The notes: generated by a model not told the origin, from the sequence alone. DNA of 64,000 nt from Sinorhizobium garamanticum (GCF_029892065.1 NZ_CP120373.1:372001-436000); one strand, 5' to 3'; counted from the stretch's first letter, positions 55,025 to 64,000 are shown. Translations and numbers: made by a program.

Positions 55025-55732
55025 TCAGGGCTTCCGCGGGATTTCCATCCCCTTTTGCGCAGCCGGTCGGGCGAGACCGCGATCGACCCAGGCCATGACG
55101 TTCGGGAAGCCCTCGTAGTCGAGCACTTCGGCACCGCCATAGAATCTGCGCGCGCCTTCCACCCACGGGTAAGTGGCAATGTCGGCGATCGTGTATTCGT
55201 CGCCCATCAGCCATTGCCGGCCTTTCAGTCGCGTCTCGAGAACGCCGAGAAGGCGCTTCGATTCGTCCCGGTAGCGCTCAACGGGATAGGAGTTGTTGGC
55301 AACCCTTTCGGCCGCGAACTTGAAGAAATGCCCGAACTGACCGAGCATCGGGCCAACGCCGCCCATTTGGAACATCACCCAGCAAAGCGTCTCGTAGCGG
55401 CCGGCGGCATCCGTCGGGATGAGCTTTCCCGTCTTTTCTGCCAGATAAACCAGGATCGCACCGGATTCGAAAAGACCGATCGGCTTTCCGCCTGGTCCGT
55501 TCGGGTCGATGATCGCCGGGATGCGGCCGTTCGGGTTGAGCGACAGGAATTCGGGCGACTTCTGTTCGTTGGCATCGAACGCAATGCGATGCGGCTCATA
55601 GGGCAGGCCCAGTTCTTCCAGGGCAATAGAGATCTTCACGCCGTTCGGGGTCGGCAGCGAATAGAGCTGGATGATGTCCGGGTTGGTCGCCGGCCAGCGG
55701 GTCGTGATCGGGAAAGAGGAAAGATCAGCCAT
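55025..55732 (-). CDS. Glutathione S-transferase (YfcG/YghU-like)
   Basis: 235 residues from ATG 55732 (MADLSSFPITTRWPATN). Thioredoxin-like domain with LYSLPTPNGVKISIALEE and the GSH-binding FESGAILVYLAEKTG; helical C-terminal domain with WLMGDEYTIADIATYPW. The Asn in TPNGVKI fits the Nu-class disulfide-bond oxidoreductase GSTs. Leader region to 55819 is discounted because the Met with GAGG upstream is a better start. It is 97 bp from the ferredoxin-reductase-like gene, same strand. Confidence 0.9.
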   Translation of the reverse strand: MADLSSFPITTRWPATNPDIIQLYSLPTPNGVKISIALEELGLPYEPHRIAFDANEQKSPEFLSLNPNGRIPAIIDPNGPGGKPIGLFESGAILVYLAEKTGKLIPTDAAGRYETLCWVMFQMGGVGPMLGQFGHFFKFAAERVANNSYPVERYRDESKRLLGVLETRLKGRQWLMGDEYTIADIATYPWVEGARRFYGGAEVLDYEGFPNVMAWVDRGLARPAAQKGMEIPRKP

Positions 55733-55856
55733 AAGGATGCCTCGAGGTGGGTGGGCCAAGGTGGGATGTGCCGCCCCTACATAGGTCGTCACGATTCCAT
55801 TTGTCAGCACCCGTGGCAAAATTTCCTGCGTGCCACCTCAGGCCTGCCGCGGGCTT

Positions 55857-56552
55857 TCACAGCGCTGCGCGCACCGCTGCCATGATCCGGTCGACGACAG
55901 GATCGCCCGCATGGGCAGCCTTCCTAGCCCTGACGAGGCAGGCTTCCGACCGCAGGATTACACCGTCCGAGAGGATCTTGAGGTGGTTAGCCTTCAGCGT
56001 CGAGCCGGTCGAGGTGATGTCGACGATGATGTCGGCGGAACCGGACGCCGGTGCGCCTTCGGTCGCGCCCAGGCTTTCGACAATGCGATAGAGCTGGATG
56101 CCATGGCTTCCGGAGAAGAACTGCTGGGTCAAGCGCCAGTATTTGGTGGCGATCGCCAGCCTGCGGCCATGACGGGCACGGAAATCGGCAGCAACGTCGC
56201 CGAGGTCCGCCATGGTGTCGACGTCATACCAGATTTCCGGCACGGCCACGACGACATCGGCATGGCCGAAGCCTAGCCGCGCGCAGAATTCTACGCGCGC
56301 ATCCGCATCGGCCAGGCCCTCGCGAACGAGATCTTCGCCGGTGACGCCGAAATCGACAGAGCCGCTGCCGATCTCGCGGGAGATTTCCGAGGCCGAGAGA
56401 AAGGCGATCTCGACGTCGTCCCAGCCCTCGACGCGGCCGCGGTAGGAGCGGTCGTTGCCGACCGCGACGATCTTCATCCCGGCCCGTTCGAAGATCACCG
56501 AAGCATCGTCCTTCATCCGCCCCTTCGAAGGCAGTGCAATCGTGATCGTCAT
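55857..56552 (-). CDS. hisG: ATP phosphoribosyltransferase, short form
   Basis: 231 residues, the short HisG type that lacks the regulatory C-terminal domain and needs HisZ. Starts [26 protein letters not shown] and [10 protein letters not shown] are family motifs. First step of histidine synthesis: ATP plus PRPP to phosphoribosyl-ATP. Its ATG overlaps the hisZ TGA (4 bp), so the two subunits are coupled in translation. Confidence 0.96.
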   Translation of the reverse strand: MTITIALPSKGRMKDDASVIFERAGMKIVAVGNDRSYRGRVEGWDDVEIAFLSASEISREIGSGSVDFGVTGEDLVREGLADADARVEFCARLGFGHADVVVAVPEIWYDVDTMADLGDVAADFRARHGRRLAIATKYWRLTQQFFSGSHGIQLYRIVESLGATEGAPASGSADIIVDITSTGSTLKANHLKILSDGVILRSEACLVRARKAAHAGDPVVDRIMAAVRAAL

Positions 56553-57691
56553 TTCGCGCCCCCTGCGGCAGAAACCGCCTGCTCGATCCGGTCAAGCCAG
56601 AGGGAGAAGCCGACCGCCGGAATATGTTCGCGGGCGCCCAGAAGCGTCAGCAGCCGGTCGAAGCGTCCGCCACCGGCGAGAACGGCCGCCGTCCCGTCGG
56701 CCTCTATCTCGAAGACGAGGCCGGTATAATAGTCGAGCGGACGACCGAAGGCGGCGCGATAGCGGATGAGACTTATGTCGGCGCCTGCGCGAGAAAGGGC
56801 AACGACGCGTTCATCGAAGAGCGACAATGCGGCTTCGATTTTCAACCCGGACTTCGCGGCGAAGCGGAAAAGTGCGGCTGGCGCATCGGCAAGCGGCAAG
56901 TCCAGCGTCAGGAATTCGCGCATGACGGCGAGCGTGGCCTTGTCCAGCCGCGTGTTTACCAGCTCCATTTTTTCCTTGAGACGGCGAGCGATGTCGCGCG
57001 GCGACCGGCTGGCATTGGTGGAGTAGCCGGTTGCCTCCATGATCTGGCCGATATGGGCAACGAGCCGGCCCTCGTCCTCCAGCATGCCCGTGATGGCGAG
57101 CCGCTCGACCTCATGGCCGAAGACGCCCGCCGATTTCGGATCGGCGAGCTCTGCCAGAAGTTTCTGCAGCTGCTTCGGGTCGCCGAAGGCATGGATCAGC
57201 CGCTTCTGCCAGCCGGCAGGCAGCCCGCAGGCGGCAATCACCGCTTCGAACACCGATTGGTCGCCCAGCGTCACCTTCAGCCGCCGTCCCGGCAATCTGT
57301 TCGCAAGAACCTGCATCGCGTCGCCGACGGCTCTCGCGTCCGCCCGCGCGGTGTCCGGCTCGCCGAGATCCTCGATGCCGGCCTGATAGAACTCGCTCGA
57401 ACCTTCGCGCCGCTGGCGGAACACTTCACCGAGGTAGGCATAGCGCTGCGGCGTACCGGTCGCCGTTTCGATATGGCGAAGGCAAACCGGAATCGTGAAT
57501 TCAGGACGAAGGCAAAGGCTCTCGCCCGTCTCGCTCTGCGTCAGGAAAATGCGCCGCCGCAGGTCTTCGCCTGCCATATCGAGAAAGGGCTCGGCCGGCT
57601 GGATCACCGGCGTATCGACACGCAGCGTCTCCATCCGCTCGAAATCGGCAAGCAGGTCGCCAGCAAAGGCGGGGAGGTTGATCAGAGGCAT
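56549..57691 (-). CDS. hisZ: ATP phosphoribosyltransferase regulatory subunit
   Basis: 380 residues, a HisS-like paralogue without aminoacylation role: [11 protein letters not shown] and [11 protein letters not shown] of motif 2, and [11 protein letters not shown] near the C-terminus. It forms a hetero-octamer with short HisG and carries histidine feedback inhibition. It lies between hisS and hisG, 5 bp after the hisS stop, consistent with a hisS-hisZ-hisG operon. Confidence 0.95.
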   Translation of the reverse strand: MPLINLPAFAGDLLADFERMETLRVDTPVIQPAEPFLDMAGEDLRRRIFLTQSETGESLCLRPEFTIPVCLRHIETATGTPQRYAYLGEVFRQRREGSSEFYQAGIEDLGEPDTARADARAVGDAMQVLANRLPGRRLKVTLGDQSVFEAVIAACGLPAGWQKRLIHAFGDPKQLQKLLAELADPKSAGVFGHEVERLAITGMLEDEGRLVAHIGQIMEATGYSTNASRSPRDIARRLKEKMELVNTRLDKATLAVMREFLTLDLPLADAPAALFRFAAKSGLKIEAALSLFDERVVALSRAGADISLIRYRAAFGRPLDYYTGLVFEIEADGTAAVLAGGGRFDRLLTLLGAREHIPAVGFSLWLDRIEQAVSAAGGAK

Positions 57692-57696
57692 CGCCG

Positions 57697-59211
57697 TCAG
57701 TTCGCCTTCGTTCGGTCCTCAGCCTGTGCCGCCAGCATCTCACGGACTTTCTCGATCAGATCGCTTTCCGGCACAGAAATCTGGGCAACGCGCGCCTCGC
57801 GCCAGGCAACATTGTCCTGGATTTCACCCGAGAGACGCTTGCCCTCGATCAGGTCCTTGATCTGCACGACCCCCGAGGCGCGTTCATCGCCGCCCTGGAT
57901 GATCGCCAGCGGGGAACCGCGGCGGTCGGCATATTTGAGCTGATCGCCGAAATTCTTCTTGTTGCCCTGGTACATCTCGGCCCGGATGCCGGAGTGGCGC
58001 AGTTCCTGGACGAAGCGCTGATAACGGCCCATGCTTTCGATGTCACGGTCCATGACGCAGACGACCACCGGCGCGATCACCTCCTCGGTCCCGAGCTTGC
58101 CAAGGTTTTTCAGCGCCGTCATCAGTCGCGACACGCCGATCGAGAAGCCGGTTGCCGGGACCGGCTGCCCCATGAAGCGCGAGACGAGGCCATCATAGCG
58201 GCCGCCACCGCCGACGGAGCCGAAGACGACCTTCTCGCCCTTCTCGTTCGTCACCGCAAACTGCAATTCGGCCTCGAAGACCGGGCCAGTGTAGTATTCA
58301 AGGCCGCGCACGACCGAGGGGTCGATCTTGATGCGGTCCGCTTCATAGCCCGCGCTGAGCACGAGGCTGCGGATCGTATTGAGTTCCCCGACGCCCTCCC
58401 CGCCCTTGGCGGTTCCGGCAACGAGCTCGGCGAGCTCCGCAGCGCTCTTTGCATAGTCGGCGATGCCGACGAAAAACAGGATCTTGCGGATCTGCTCGTC
58501 GTTCAGGCCCGCACCCTTGGTGAAGTCGCCGCTTTCATCCTTGCGGCCTTCGCCCAGCAGCAGTCGCACGCCTTCCGGGCCGAACTTGTCGAGCTTGTCG
58601 ATTGCACGCAGAACCGCCAGACGCGCATTCGCGTGCTCGTCGCCACCGAGACCGATCGCCTCGAGCACACCGTCGAGAACCTTGCGATTGTTGACACGGA
58701 TGACATAGTCGCCGCGCTGAATGCCGAGCGCTTCCATGGTGTCGGCCATCATCATGCACATCTCGGCATCGGCCTGGACGCCCGCCGCGCCGACCGTATC
58801 CGCGTCGAACTGCATGAACTGGCGGAAGCGGCCGGGGCCCGGCTTCTCGTTGCGGAAGACGTAGCCCGCCCGATAAGTCCGGTAGGGAAGCTGGATCTCG
58901 TTGAAGTTCTCCGCCACGTGCCGCGCAAGCGGTGCGGTCAGGTCGTAGCGCAGGCTCATCCACTGGTCGTCGTCGTCCGTCAGCGAGAAGACGCCCTCGT
59001 TCGGCCGATCGCTGTCGGGAAGGAACTTTCCCAGCGCGTCGGTATATTCGAACAACGGCGTTTCCACCGGATCGAAACCGTAGCGCTCGTAGACCTCCTG
59101 GATCTTCGCGAGCATTTCGTCGACGGCGCGGATATCCGCCGCCGAACGATCGACAAAGCCGCGCGGCAGGCGCGCCTTGAGCTTCTGCGGTTTCTTCTGT
59201 TTTTCGTTCAT
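57697..59211 (-). CDS. hisS: Histidyl-tRNA synthetase
   Basis: 504 residues, longer than the E. coli enzyme but usual for rhizobia. Class II motif 2 ([13 protein letters not shown]) and the histidine-binding [11 protein letters not shown] are present, with the C-terminal anticodon-binding domain from about 400. An N-terminal basic leader [18 protein letters not shown] precedes the core. It charges tRNA-His and is the first gene of the hisSZG operon. Confidence 0.97.
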   Translation of the reverse strand: MNEKQKKPQKLKARLPRGFVDRSAADIRAVDEMLAKIQEVYERYGFDPVETPLFEYTDALGKFLPDSDRPNEGVFSLTDDDDQWMSLRYDLTAPLARHVAENFNEIQLPYRTYRAGYVFRNEKPGPGRFRQFMQFDADTVGAAGVQADAEMCMMMADTMEALGIQRGDYVIRVNNRKVLDGVLEAIGLGGDEHANARLAVLRAIDKLDKFGPEGVRLLLGEGRKDESGDFTKGAGLNDEQIRKILFFVGIADYAKSAAELAELVAGTAKGGEGVGELNTIRSLVLSAGYEADRIKIDPSVVRGLEYYTGPVFEAELQFAVTNEKGEKVVFGSVGGGGRYDGLVSRFMGQPVPATGFSIGVSRLMTALKNLGKLGTEEVIAPVVVCVMDRDIESMGRYQRFVQELRHSGIRAEMYQGNKKNFGDQLKYADRRGSPLAIIQGGDERASGVVQIKDLIEGKRLSGEIQDNVAWREARVAQISVPESDLIEKVREMLAAQAEDRTKAN

Positions 59212-59480
59212 AAAGAGTGTTCCGGACTGTCAAATTCGGTCGGTGCTTTCCCTACCGGATCACGTCAAGGGCGGCAAGGGCAGCGGGCATAAAGGGCGCA
59301 CATACCGGAAACGAGAGATCCTCTTGATGCGTGCCCGCGCTCTCCGGCGCTCTGTCGCACTGCACGGCCCGTCAATAACAAATCCGTGATTGTACTTATT
59401 GCGGCACTCTCCTATAGGTTAAGTCGACGCGGAGGAAGAGCCCGTCAACGACGCAAGGGTTCAGCGGAGATTTTGGCGGC

Positions 59481-59900
59481 ATGCTGAAATTTGTGAATTC
59501 CGGTGACGGCGCCATCAAGCCCGCCTATCTGCTGGCGCATGAAGGCTGGACGCGCGATCTGGAGCGAGAGGATTATCTCGTCGAGCCGTGGCGCTGCCAC
59601 CTTGCCAGCGGCACCTTCCTTCTGGGACCGCGAACGCTCGCACTTCTCGGCACGTCGCGGAACCCCTGCGGCATCGTCGACCTGTTGCGCGCCCACGACG
59701 GAGACGACAGATCGATAATTCTGAACATTCTGGAGCAGGCGACCGGGGCGCCATCCTCCTTCTGCTTTTCCACGCTCGTGCGTGGTCCATCTGGACAGTC
59801 CTCGCCGCTCTGTTGCGTCGGAAATTCGACGCTTGCCGGTGACGTTGGAGACGGCACGCTGCAGGGCGTATTTGCTTTTCCCCGGCACGCGGAACCGTAG
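59481..59900 (+). CDS. Small single-domain PAS-like protein B
   Basis: 139 residues, paralogue of protein A at 50191. Shared features: HLASGTFLLG, a CG(I/L) pair, LLRAHDGDDRSIILNILEQA, SSFCFST, GQSSPLCCVG and LQGVFAFPR. Probably a PAS_3-type fold with no output domain. B has a somewhat longer N-terminal segment (YLLAHEGWTRDLE). A GGCGG run lies before the ATG. Function unknown; divergent from hisS. Confidence 0.75.
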   Translation: MLKFVNSGDGAIKPAYLLAHEGWTRDLEREDYLVEPWRCHLASGTFLLGPRTLALLGTSRNPCGIVDLLRAHDGDDRSIILNILEQATGAPSSFCFSTLVRGPSGQSSPLCCVGNSTLAGDVGDGTLQGVFAFPRHAEP

Positions 59901-59961
59901 GCGACGCGACGCGGCCGCCAACACCTCTTCCACCCGCGCCAACTTAACCTATCTTACATGC

Positions 59962-60330
59962 ATGCTGCGCCGCCTCGCCCTCGTACTGCTGTTCCTGTCC
60001 GCGCCCGTGGTCGGCGCCCTGCCAGCCGCGACACAGGCGCGGGATGTCGCCGCCACAGGCATGGAACATCATCATCTGGCGGCCGTTGCCGAGGAGCATC
60101 ATGCTTCAGGCCATGACGAGCGTTGCGAGACGAGGGAGCGCTGCGACCTTCCAACAAAGCTGCTGCATCCCGTGCTTTGCGCGGCGTGTCTGGCAATCAG
60201 TCCCGCACAGTCCAAGGTGACGCCGCCGGTAACCCCGTCCAGCCGCCTTTCATTGCGGCACTACACGGCGCCCGACGACGTGAAGGTGAGACCGCCGGTT
60301 CCGCCTCCCAAGCCCTTCCTTTCGATCTAG
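59962..60330 (+). CDS. Small exported His/Cys-containing protein
   Basis: 122 residues from ATG 59962. A signal peptide (MLRRLALVLLFLSAPVVGA, cleavage probably after TQA near residue 26) precedes a His-rich segment with MEHHHL and EEHHASGHDE (about 34-54), then cysteines at CETRERC and VLCAAC. The pattern suggests periplasmic metal binding, probably copper. A longer frame extending to 59782 is out of register with PAS gene B and lacks a signal. DUF305 gene lies 148 bp downstream. Confidence 0.7.
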   Translation: MLRRLALVLLFLSAPVVGALPAATQARDVAATGMEHHHLAAVAEEHHASGHDERCETRERCDLPTKLLHPVLCAACLAISPAQSKVTPPVTPSSRLSLRHYTAPDDVKVRPPVPPPKPFLSI

Positions 60331-60478
60331 GACGCCGCGGTTGTTCGAACCCGCGAGGAACGTTCCGAACGTCTGAAACATCTCTCCGCTTTTCGGTGCC
60401 TCCGCCCGGAAACGGACCAGTCCCACACATCGCGATAAGCACGCGCGAATGACGGATAGATTTCGAAAGGAAAACATC

Positions 60479-60856
60479 ATGTCCCTGAAAACCATCGCCG
60501 CCGCCTTGATGTTGGCAGCACTTGCCACCGCCCCTTCGTTCGCACAGGAAAGCGGCCATACGCATGGCTCAAAGCAAGCGGCAGACCCTGCGGGCGACAC
60601 ATCGCCTTCCACCAAGGCCTTCGCCGTGGCAAACGCCAAGATGCACAAAGACATGGACATCGTCTTCACCGGCAAAACCGACCTCGACTTCGTGCGCGGC
60701 ATGATCGCCCACCACCAGGGAGCGATCGACATGGCCAAGATCGAGCTGGAGCACGGCACGGATGAAGAGATCCGCAAGCTGGCGGAAAACATCATCAAGG
60801 CCCAGGAAGGCGAGATCAAGATGATGAAGGAATGGCTCGCCAAGAACGGCGGCTAA
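60479..60856 (+). CDS. DUF305 exported protein
   Basis: 125 residues from ATG 60479 with AAAGGAAAA upstream. Signal peptide ends near SFAQ (about residue 22). DUF305 domain with the motif RGMIAHHQGAIDMAK (about 76-90) and KMMKEWLAKN at the end; the fold is ferritin-like helical, and members often occur with copper resistance genes. The His-rich exported protein just upstream supports metal handling in the periplasm, but no enzyme activity can be assigned. Confidence 0.9.
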   Translation: MSLKTIAAALMLAALATAPSFAQESGHTHGSKQAADPAGDTSPSTKAFAVANAKMHKDMDIVFTGKTDLDFVRGMIAHHQGAIDMAKIELEHGTDEEIRKLAENIIKAQEGEIKMMKEWLAKNGG

Positions 60857-60944
60857 CGAACGAGACCTTCTGTCCCATCAAGGCATTCTACTCTTGAACA
60901 AAGCAGGACGCCCGCGGGAGAGATTTTTCGGCCGGCGCGTCGGT

Positions 60945-61589
60945 TCACGCGGACCCGCGCGCCGGCCTTTTGAATTGTTGCCGCATATCCTCGATGTTCG
61001 CGCGGCAAAAACAGCCTTCGATATGGTCGTTGACGAGGCCCATGGCCTGCATGAAAGCGTAGATCGTCGTCGGTCCGACAAAGGTCCAGCCACGTTTCTT
61101 CAGGTCCTTCGAAATGCGAGTCGACGTGGCGGTCGTCGGATTAGCGATCAAGGCTTCGTAGCTCACAATCTGCGGACGCTCGCTCTCATCCGGCTCGTGG
61201 GACCAGAAATAGGAGGCAAGCGATCCGAACTCCGCGCGCAGTTCCTTGGCCCGCCGCGCGTTGTTGATGGTCGAGACGATCTTGCCGCGGTGGCGCACAA
61301 TACCGGTGTCGGCGAGGCAACGCTCGATATCGGCCTCGCCGAATTCGGCAACCCGGTCGAAATCGAAACCGGCGAATGCAGCGCGAAACGCTTCGCGCTT
61401 CCGCAAGATTGTCAACCACGACAGGCCGGACTGAAAGCCTTCCAGGCAGATCTTCTCGAACAGCCGGTGATCGTCCGTGACCGGGCGGCCCCACTCCTCG
61501 TCATGGTAGCGCCGGTAGTCTTCGAGATTGCCGTGCCAGGCGCAACGATCACGTCCATCATCTCCGGTAATCAAGCCTTTCGCGGCCAT
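60945..61589 (-). CDS. tag: DNA-3-methyladenine glycosylase I
   Basis: 214 residues, TagI family. RCAWHGNLEDYRRYHDEEWG (about 15-34) contains Cys and His zinc ligands and the base-pocket residues; QSGLSWLTILRKREAFR and GPTTIYAFMQA follow, and the C-terminal DHIEGCFCR region supplies the other zinc ligands. It excises 3-methyladenine from alkylated DNA as the first step of base-excision repair. It is convergent with the DUF305 gene. Confidence 0.95.
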   Translation of the reverse strand: MAAKGLITGDDGRDRCAWHGNLEDYRRYHDEEWGRPVTDDHRLFEKICLEGFQSGLSWLTILRKREAFRAAFAGFDFDRVAEFGEADIERCLADTGIVRHRGKIVSTINNARRAKELRAEFGSLASYFWSHEPDESERPQIVSYEALIANPTTATSTRISKDLKKRGWTFVGPTTIYAFMQAMGLVNDHIEGCFCRANIEDMRQQFKRPARGSA

Positions 61590-61838
61590 TGTCTCTTTCT
61601 CGCTTCAGTTGCTCTTTTGTTCTGTTTACCACTCTGAAACCACTTTCATAAAGTGGCCGATAACCCTACCCGGAGCTTTATCCACCCGCCGGCCTTTTAA
61701 TGAACGGCCGTTTACCTTTCGGTGGCAACGCGGTGCCACGATCAGGCCATTGTCAAGCGCTCCTGGCCCGCAAAGGTGCCTTTTCCGCCCATGGAGCCCT
61801 TCTTTGAAAATTTTGGCGTAATGTAGCGAGTCCGCCCC

Positions 61839-62603
61839 ATGATGAAGAAATCCCTTTTTCTTGCCCTATCCCTCCTGTGTGTCGTTGCCGCTGAGGCCGG
61901 AGCGCGCGACCGGTATCACAATCGTCCGCCGGTCATCGTCAGCCCGGACCTGACGGCCCCTTGGTTGATGCAGCTTGGGGTGACGCGGCTCGGCGGCCAA
62001 CAGGCGCGTCCGGTCGCTTACCGTCCGCAGATGCCGGCGGCCACCCGGAAACAGTTCGAAAGACGCCAGGTAAACCGCAGGTCCGGGCCGGCACTGGTTC
62101 AGCCGGTTGCGGCAGTGCGCGCGCAAAAGCCGGTAAAGACGAAGCTCGATCCGCAGTTCCTGCCGCAAACCGTGGCCTATGACGGTCCGGAAAAACCCGG
62201 CACGATCGTGATCGACACCAACAATCGTTTTCTCTATCTCGTCACCGGCAAAGGTGAGGCCCGTCGCTATGGCGTGGGTGTCGGCAAGCCGGGCTTCGAA
62301 TGGGCCGGCGCGCACCGGATTACGCGGAAGGCAGAGTGGCCGAGCTGGACGCCGCCACAGGAAATGATCGCGCGGGAAGCTGCGAAGGGACACTATCTGC
62401 CGGCCCGCATGGACGGCGGCCCGGCAAATCCGCTCGGCGCCCGGGCCATGTATCTCGGCTCGACGCTCTACCGCATTCACGGCACCAACGCGCCCTGGAC
62501 GATCGGCTACGGCGTTTCGTCCGGCTGCATCCGCATGCGCAACGAGGATGTCGTCGATCTCTATGAACGGGTGAATGTCGGCACCAAGGTTATCGTGATA
62601 TAA
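61839..62603 (+). CDS. L,D-transpeptidase (YkuD family), first of a pair
   Basis: 254 residues with a signal peptide (MMKKSLFLALSLLCVVAAEAG). A basic linker (about 60-105) precedes the YkuD domain (about 115-254), with IVIDTNNRFLYL and the catalytic HGTN ... SSGCIRM motif (His about 217, Cys about 233). It makes 3-3 cross-links in peptidoglycan or attaches proteins to the wall, in the periplasm. Start ATG-ATG at 61839. The second Ldt gene lies 190 bp downstream. Confidence 0.92.
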   Translation: MMKKSLFLALSLLCVVAAEAGARDRYHNRPPVIVSPDLTAPWLMQLGVTRLGGQQARPVAYRPQMPAATRKQFERRQVNRRSGPALVQPVAAVRAQKPVKTKLDPQFLPQTVAYDGPEKPGTIVIDTNNRFLYLVTGKGEARRYGVGVGKPGFEWAGAHRITRKAEWPSWTPPQEMIAREAAKGHYLPARMDGGPANPLGARAMYLGSTLYRIHGTNAPWTIGYGVSSGCIRMRNEDVVDLYERVNVGTKVIVI

Positions 62604-62638
62604 ATGCGCTTGTGCGCTGAATAACCCGCGCGCGGTTT

Positions 62639-62682
62639 GCGTTTGCACTGGGGAACAGTGGTGCAAACGCAACAGCTGTTCC
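62639..62682. repeat. Nested inverted repeats between the two Ldt genes
   Basis: GCGTTTGCAC (62639-62648) pairs with GTGCAAACGC (62661-62670), and the overlapping GGAACAG (62652-62658) pairs with CTGTTCC (62676-62682), so two alternative hairpins compete. There is no T-run. It could be an operator, an mRNA hairpin or a repeat unit. Confidence 0.6.
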
Positions 62683-62793
62683 GATAGATACAAGTTACGC
62701 CATCGGCTGTGCTCTATCTGATATGGCGCAGGCTTGACCTTGCAGGTAATTTACCGAACCTGCACGCGATCAAGGGTTGAGAGGGAATCATTA

Positions 62794-63489
62794 ATGAAAT
62801 TTCATGCCAAGAAGGTGGTGGCGTTCGCTGCCGCGGCGACGGTGCTGTTTGCCGTGACAAATGCATCGGCGTTCACGCCGGCGAACGCACCGGAGCCCGC
62901 CGCCAAGCGTTCCGACGTTCTGTTGGTCGCCCATCAAAAGCGGCCGCCGCAAAAATATTGGCGCACCAAGGTCCGTTTCCGGACGAATGAGGCTCCCGGT
63001 ACCATTATCGTCGATACGAACAACAAGTATCTCTATTACATCGACGGCCCGAACCGCGCGACGCGCTACGGCATCGGCGTCGGCCGCGAAGGCTTCGGCT
63101 GGTCCGGCGTCGTCAAGGTCGGCCGCAAGGCCGAGTGGCCAGCCTGGACGCCGCCGGCGGAAATGCGCGTGCGCGAACGGGCGAAGGGCCGCATCCTGCC
63201 GATCACCCAGGAAGGCGGCATCGACAATCCGCTCGGCGCTCGCGCCCTTTATCTCTACAAGGGTGGCCGCGACACCATCTTCCGCATCCACGGAACGAAC
63301 CAGCCCTGGACCATTGGCCAGAACATGTCGTCGGGATGCATCCGGATGATGAACGAGGATGTCGAGCACCTTTACGATCGTGCCGGCATCGGTACGAAAG
63401 TAATCGTCATCGGGCCTGGCAGCAAACCCGGCGATGTCCACTATGATGACCGCGGCGTCGACATTTTCCGCCAGATCTTCGGCGGCTGA
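62794..63489 (+). CDS. L,D-transpeptidase (YkuD family), second of a pair
   Basis: 231 residues from ATG 62794 with GAGAGGGAA upstream. Signal peptide (KKVVAFAAAATVLFAVTNASA), short linker, YkuD domain from about 75 with IIVDTNNKYLYYID and HGTN ... MSSGCIRM, then a C-terminal extension VHYDDRGVDIFRQIF. It shares long stretches with the first Ldt, so the pair is a tandem duplication that has diverged mainly in the N-terminal linker. A frame beginning at 62734 precedes the signal peptide and is rejected. Confidence 0.92.
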   Translation: MKFHAKKVVAFAAAATVLFAVTNASAFTPANAPEPAAKRSDVLLVAHQKRPPQKYWRTKVRFRTNEAPGTIIVDTNNKYLYYIDGPNRATRYGIGVGREGFGWSGVVKVGRKAEWPAWTPPAEMRVRERAKGRILPITQEGGIDNPLGARALYLYKGGRDTIFRIHGTNQPWTIGQNMSSGCIRMMNEDVEHLYDRAGIGTKVIVIGPGSKPGDVHYDDRGVDIFRQIFGG

Positions 63490-63510
63490 TGGGATAGGCG
63501 GGTAGTTTGC

Positions 63511-63620
63511 CCCCTCTCCCCAGCCCTCTCCCCGCACGCGGGGAGAGGGGGTTTTGAGCGGACGCCGCAAGTCCCCTTCGCCCCGCCTGCGGGGAGAAGG
63601 TGGCCGGCAGGCTGGATGAG
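63511..63620. repeat. GC-rich hairpin repeat after the second Ldt gene
   Basis: Perfect 11-bp stem CCCTCTCCCCG-CACG-CGGGGAGAGGG (63524-63549) followed by GGTTTT, and a second imperfect hairpin CCTTCGCCCCG-CCTG-CGGGGAGAAGG. This CCCCTCTCC... unit is widespread between genes of alphaproteobacteria from memory. It lies between convergent genes and can serve as a shared terminator. Confidence 0.8.
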
Positions 63621-63646
63621 GGGCAGACGCGATCACTCTTCAGGCT

Positions 63647-64000
63647 TCACAACCCCGCGGGCTTCGGCCCTCCATAGGCCCAATCCAGCAGTTCGACGGT
63701 ATGCACGATCGGAAGCGTCGTCCCGGTCGCGATCTGGGTGATGCAACCGATATTGCCCGTCGCAATCACGTCCGGTTTCGTCGCTTCGATGTTTCGGACT
63801 TTGCGCGCCTTGAGTTTCGCCGATATCTCCGACTGCAGGATGTTGTAGGTGCCGGCCGATCCGCAGCAAAGATGACCCTCCGCCGGCTCGCGAACTGTGA
63901 AACCCGCTCGTTTCAAGAGCTCCTTCGGCACTGTCGTAATCTTCTGGCCATGCTGCATCGAGCAGGCGGAATGATAGGCAACCGTCATCCCCCGCGCCTC
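63647..64000 (-). CDS. glcF: Glycolate oxidase iron-sulfur subunit, C-terminal part (runs off window)
   Basis: Partial; the last 117 codons are present and the frame stays open to the window edge (EARGMTVAYHSACS). The CCG-domain cysteines are seen in YHSACSMQHGQ and LCCGSAGTYNILQ, with GNIGCI following. GlcF binds two 4Fe-4S clusters and works with the flavin subunits GlcD and GlcE to oxidise glycolate to glyoxylate at the membrane. glcD and glcE would be expected to the right, outside the window. Confidence 0.9.
   Translation of the reverse strand, partial: EARGMTVAYHSACSMQHGQKITTVPKELLKRAGFTVREPAEGHLCCGSAGTYNILQSEISAKLKARKVRNIEATKPDVIATGNIGCITQIATGTTLPIVHTVELLDWAYGGPKPAGL

Overview
The window looks like a chromosomal segment of a Sinorhizobium/Ensifer-type alphaproteobacterium. 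I infer this from memory of protein families and gene order (atp genes, kup, a LuxR pair, a galactonate-type operon, mutL, an lpxK/waaA block, ileS, groESL, hisSZG, glcF), from the high GC content, and from many short palindromic intergenic repeats of the kind known in rhizobia. No database search was possible. I see no phage genes, insertion-sequence transposase, CRISPR array, rRNA or tRNA. Most of the window is core or semi-core chromosome.

Layout. 1-7.0 kb: start of the F0 ATP synthase operon (atpI, truncated atpB), a SleB-like cell wall hydrolase, potassium (kup) and magnesium (corA-like) transporters, and the Mrp Fe-S carrier ATPase. 7.0-9.4 kb: a 600-bp gene-poor stretch with a candidate minus-strand terminator or small RNA, then two adjacent LuxR-like regulators that lack the usual acyl-homoserine-lactone ligands. 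9.4-15.5 kb: an IclR regulator diverging from a five-gene sugar-acid operon (SDR dehydrogenase, dgoK, dgoA, SMP-30 lactonase, IlvD/Edd dehydratase). This is a complete De Ley-Doudoroff-type route from an aldose such as galactose to pyruvate and glyceraldehyde-3-phosphate. 15.9-16.6 kb: a secreted PRC-barrel protein behind a good general-stress (EcfG/RpoE2-type) promoter.

16.8-21.5 kb: an MttB-family methyltransferase and an N-methylproline-demethylase-like flavoenzyme, with a divergent LysR regulator. I read this as a candidate betaine (possibly proline betaine) demethylation module, and it is the most interesting unassigned system here. 21.6-25.1 kb: an EAL phosphodiesterase with a dead GGDEF domain, and a PAS-receiver protein with no kinase core. 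25.4-33.8 kb: mutL, then a lipid A/Kdo block (lpxK, HAD phosphatase, waaA, DUF4170, IMPase-like phosphatase) and pmbA. 33.9-46.1 kb: Kef-type antiporter, patatin, rsmD, rluB with a very long basic tail, tadA, GNAT, lipoprotein, ileS, ribF and a HAD hydrolase. 46.2-47.3 kb: intact chrB next to a collapsed chrA remnant. 47.5-49.8 kb: groESL under a CIRCE element, with a duplicated groEL tail downstream.

50-64 kb: two paralogous single-domain PAS-like proteins, a large MHYT-PAS-GGDEF-EAL protein, a ferredoxin-reductase-like flavoprotein, a GST, hisS-hisZ-hisG, a small His-rich exported protein plus DUF305 (probable metal handling), tag, two L,D-transpeptidases, and the 3' part of glcF. A two-hairpin repeat family occurs at least 11 times across 2.5-37 kb, and a separate 276-bp element with 34-bp inverted ends lies at 2.3 kb.
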